This document shows, one piece after another, positions 48,504-49,478 of a DNA stretch of 49,478 nucleotides. Made by a program: the position numbers and the translations under genes. The stretch is from NCBI GenBank assembly GCA_903912445.1, contig CAIWHP010000029.1, positions 1-49,478 on the forward strand, given 5' to 3'. How positions within the stretch are numbered: position 1 is the stretch's first letter; each line of letters opens with the position of its first letter. This DNA comes from an uncultured Lentisphaerota bacterium. Lineage in GTDB: Bacteria; Verrucomicrobiota; Kiritimatiellia; CAIQIC01. The notes beneath the pieces are model-generated. The model worked only from the letters and a program-made list of their open reading frames with translations, ran no database searches and was not told where the DNA came from.

Positions 48504-49478
48504 ATGACCCTGTTGCTGGCGGCGTCCACCGCCCGCGCCGTGTCCGACAACAACAACACCACCACCATCGGCGCTGGCGTGACCTCCAATATGGCCGGCG
48601 GCTATTACTTCGTCGGCAACACCGGCACCAACAACACGCTCACCATCACCGGCGGCGGCGTGCTGACCAACATCTATTATAGCTACATCGGCTACAACTC
48701 CACCGCTAACAACAACAAGGCCACCGTCACTGGCCCCGGTTCCGCCTGGTACGGCGGCAATGAGTTACGCATCGGCGAAAACGGCGCCGGCAACACGCTG
48801 ACCATCGCCAACGGCGGCGCCGTCTTAAACAACGTCGGCAACATCGGCTATAACAGCGGTGGCAGCAACAGCGCCGTCACCGTCACCGATGCCGGTTCGG
48901 TTTGGAGTAACGCCGCTGCCCTCAACGTCGGCTACTCCGGCGCAGGTAACACGCTGACCATCGCCAACGGCGGGCAAGTGTTCAACACCAGAGTCTTCAT
49001 TGGCCAAAACCCCGCCGCCGGCAACAACACCCTTACCATCACCGGTACCAACTCCGTCTTGAACAGCAGCGGTTTTATCTACTTCGGTAACCAAGCTTCC
49101 GGCAACTCGCTGACCATCACCAACGGCGGCACCGTTTTGGACACCTACTGCATTATCGGCGGCTCAACACTCGCCAGCAATAACAACGTCGTCGTCACCA
49201 GTCCCGGCTCCGTCTGGTCGAACAGCACCTATCTTTATGTCGGCAATAGCGGCTCCGGCAACACGCTGACCATCACCAACGGCGGCGCGGTGGCGGTCGG
49301 TACCGATCTGCGTATCAGCGACTTCATGGGCGCCTCCAACAACACGGTGAACGTGTACGGCGGCCAGCTCTCCGTCGCCAACGGCACGCTGACCGTCAAC
49401 GAGGCCGACTTCATCAGCACCGGCCAGTTGAACCTCTATGGCGGCACCGTGCTGGCCCACCAACTGACCAGCACCACC
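48504..49478 (+). CDS. Beta-strand-repeat surface protein, autotransporter-like, 5' part only
   Basis: At least 325 residues, still open at the window edge. MTLLLAASTARA is the end of a signal peptide; the mature part is a run of about 25-residue beta repeats, alternating NTLTI-x-NGG-x-V units (six seen) with PGSVW / VGYSGAG-type units, as in autotransporter-associated and PEP-CTERM beta-helix proteins. Upstream, four ATG codons (48475-48486) run into six A bases; with seven A bases, as in the related gene at 41422-41428, the frame would read MKKTILFMTLLLAASTARA. As given, the long signal peptide is out of frame and translation must start at 48504 or slip. Confidence 0.8.
   Translation, partial: MTLLLAASTARAVSDNNNTTTIGAGVTSNMAGGYYFVGNTGTNNTLTITGGGVLTNIYYSYIGYNSTANNNKATVTGPGSAWYGGNELRIGENGAGNTLTIANGGAVLNNVGNIGYNSGGSNSAVTVTDAGSVWSNAAALNVGYSGAGNTLTIANGGQVFNTRVFIGQNPAAGNNTLTITGTNSVLNSSGFIYFGNQASGNSLTITNGGTVLDTYCIIGGSTLASNNNVVVTSPGSVWSNSTYLYVGNSGSGNTLTITNGGAVAVGTDLRISDFMGASNNTVNVYGGQLSVANGTLTVNEADFISTGQLNLYGGTVLAHQLTSTT

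Noticed and set aside
41074-49478. Prophage or integrative element inserted at tRNA-Pro
   Set aside because: No integrase, phage structural genes or duplicated tRNA 3' end could be found; only the position is suggestive.

Overview
The window is high-GC chromosomal DNA (about two-thirds G+C by eye) and most likely comes from a member of the Verrucomicrobiota/PVC group (Lentisphaeria, Kiritimatiellia or Opitutales type). This rests on gene content: three pseudopilin-like proteins with PVC-style tails, a Tat-exported sulfatase, a GH29 fucosidase, an M60 mucin-type peptidase, PEP-CTERM proteins and a giant beta-strand-repeat surface protein, in a Gram-negative cell (KdsD, SurA-like chaperone, beta-barrel protein, lipoprotein). 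No 16S or other phylogenetic marker is present, so the assignment is inference.

Layout. 0-9.5 kb: XRE regulator and pseudopilin, fucosidase, PGPGW membrane protein, second pseudopilin, kdsD, a SurA/PpiD-like folding factor, deoC and a sulfatase. 9.6-12 kb: a third pseudopilin and a radical SAM gene coupled to a GcvH-like carrier gene. 12.1-25.1 kb: a ten-gene minus-strand cluster for amino-sugar glycans (ROK regulator, ROK protein, PIG-L deacetylase, nagB, sugar MFS porter, Tat-exported putative hydrolase, NahK-like sugar 1-kinase, NAD epimerase, polysaccharide lyase-like protein, M60 peptidase). Several of its genes overlap by ATGA or abut, so it probably acts as one operon that cleaves a glycoprotein or mucin-like substrate outside the cytoplasm and feeds the hexosamines into glycolysis. 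25.3-28.1 kb: LysE exporter, a linalool-dehydratase-like protein, a small membrane protein and a HAD phosphatase. 28.3-34.4 kb, minus strand: site-2 protease, membrane protein and DciA, then a nickel uptake operon (nikR, an outer-membrane barrel, nikMN, nikQ, nikO). 34.6-38 kb: a VapBC pair followed by a low-GC two-gene insert (unknown protein plus GHKL ATPase), a candidate defence module. 38-41.2 kb: Cys-rich secreted protein, tyrS, a metallopeptidase and tRNA-Pro(GGG).

41.2-49.5 kb is an accessory region of short, repeated and decaying genes for exported proteins. At least five copies of a 16-bp dyad mark the starts of units, and four of them carry a second conserved hairpin (a candidate structured leader RNA). 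Behind the leaders are signal peptides of one family, several frameshifted, plus PEP-CTERM-like tails, a Y-family polymerase relic, a lipoprotein racemase and, at the right edge, a beta-strand-repeat protein that runs off the window. A tandemly duplicated gene pair at 42.2-43.4 kb appears to encode one exported Ig-like domain split over two frames. In the first copy the junction looks like the RF2 (prfB) +1 frameshift site.

Throughout 3-38.5 kb there is a dispersed palindrome, consensus near TTTTCCARGSYTTGGAAAA, in clusters of two or three at 31-33 nt spacing. It has no stop codon in any frame and in places is read in frame, inside the signal or linker regions of exported proteins. The main leads are this element, the leader element, the split Ig-like pair and the GHKL module.
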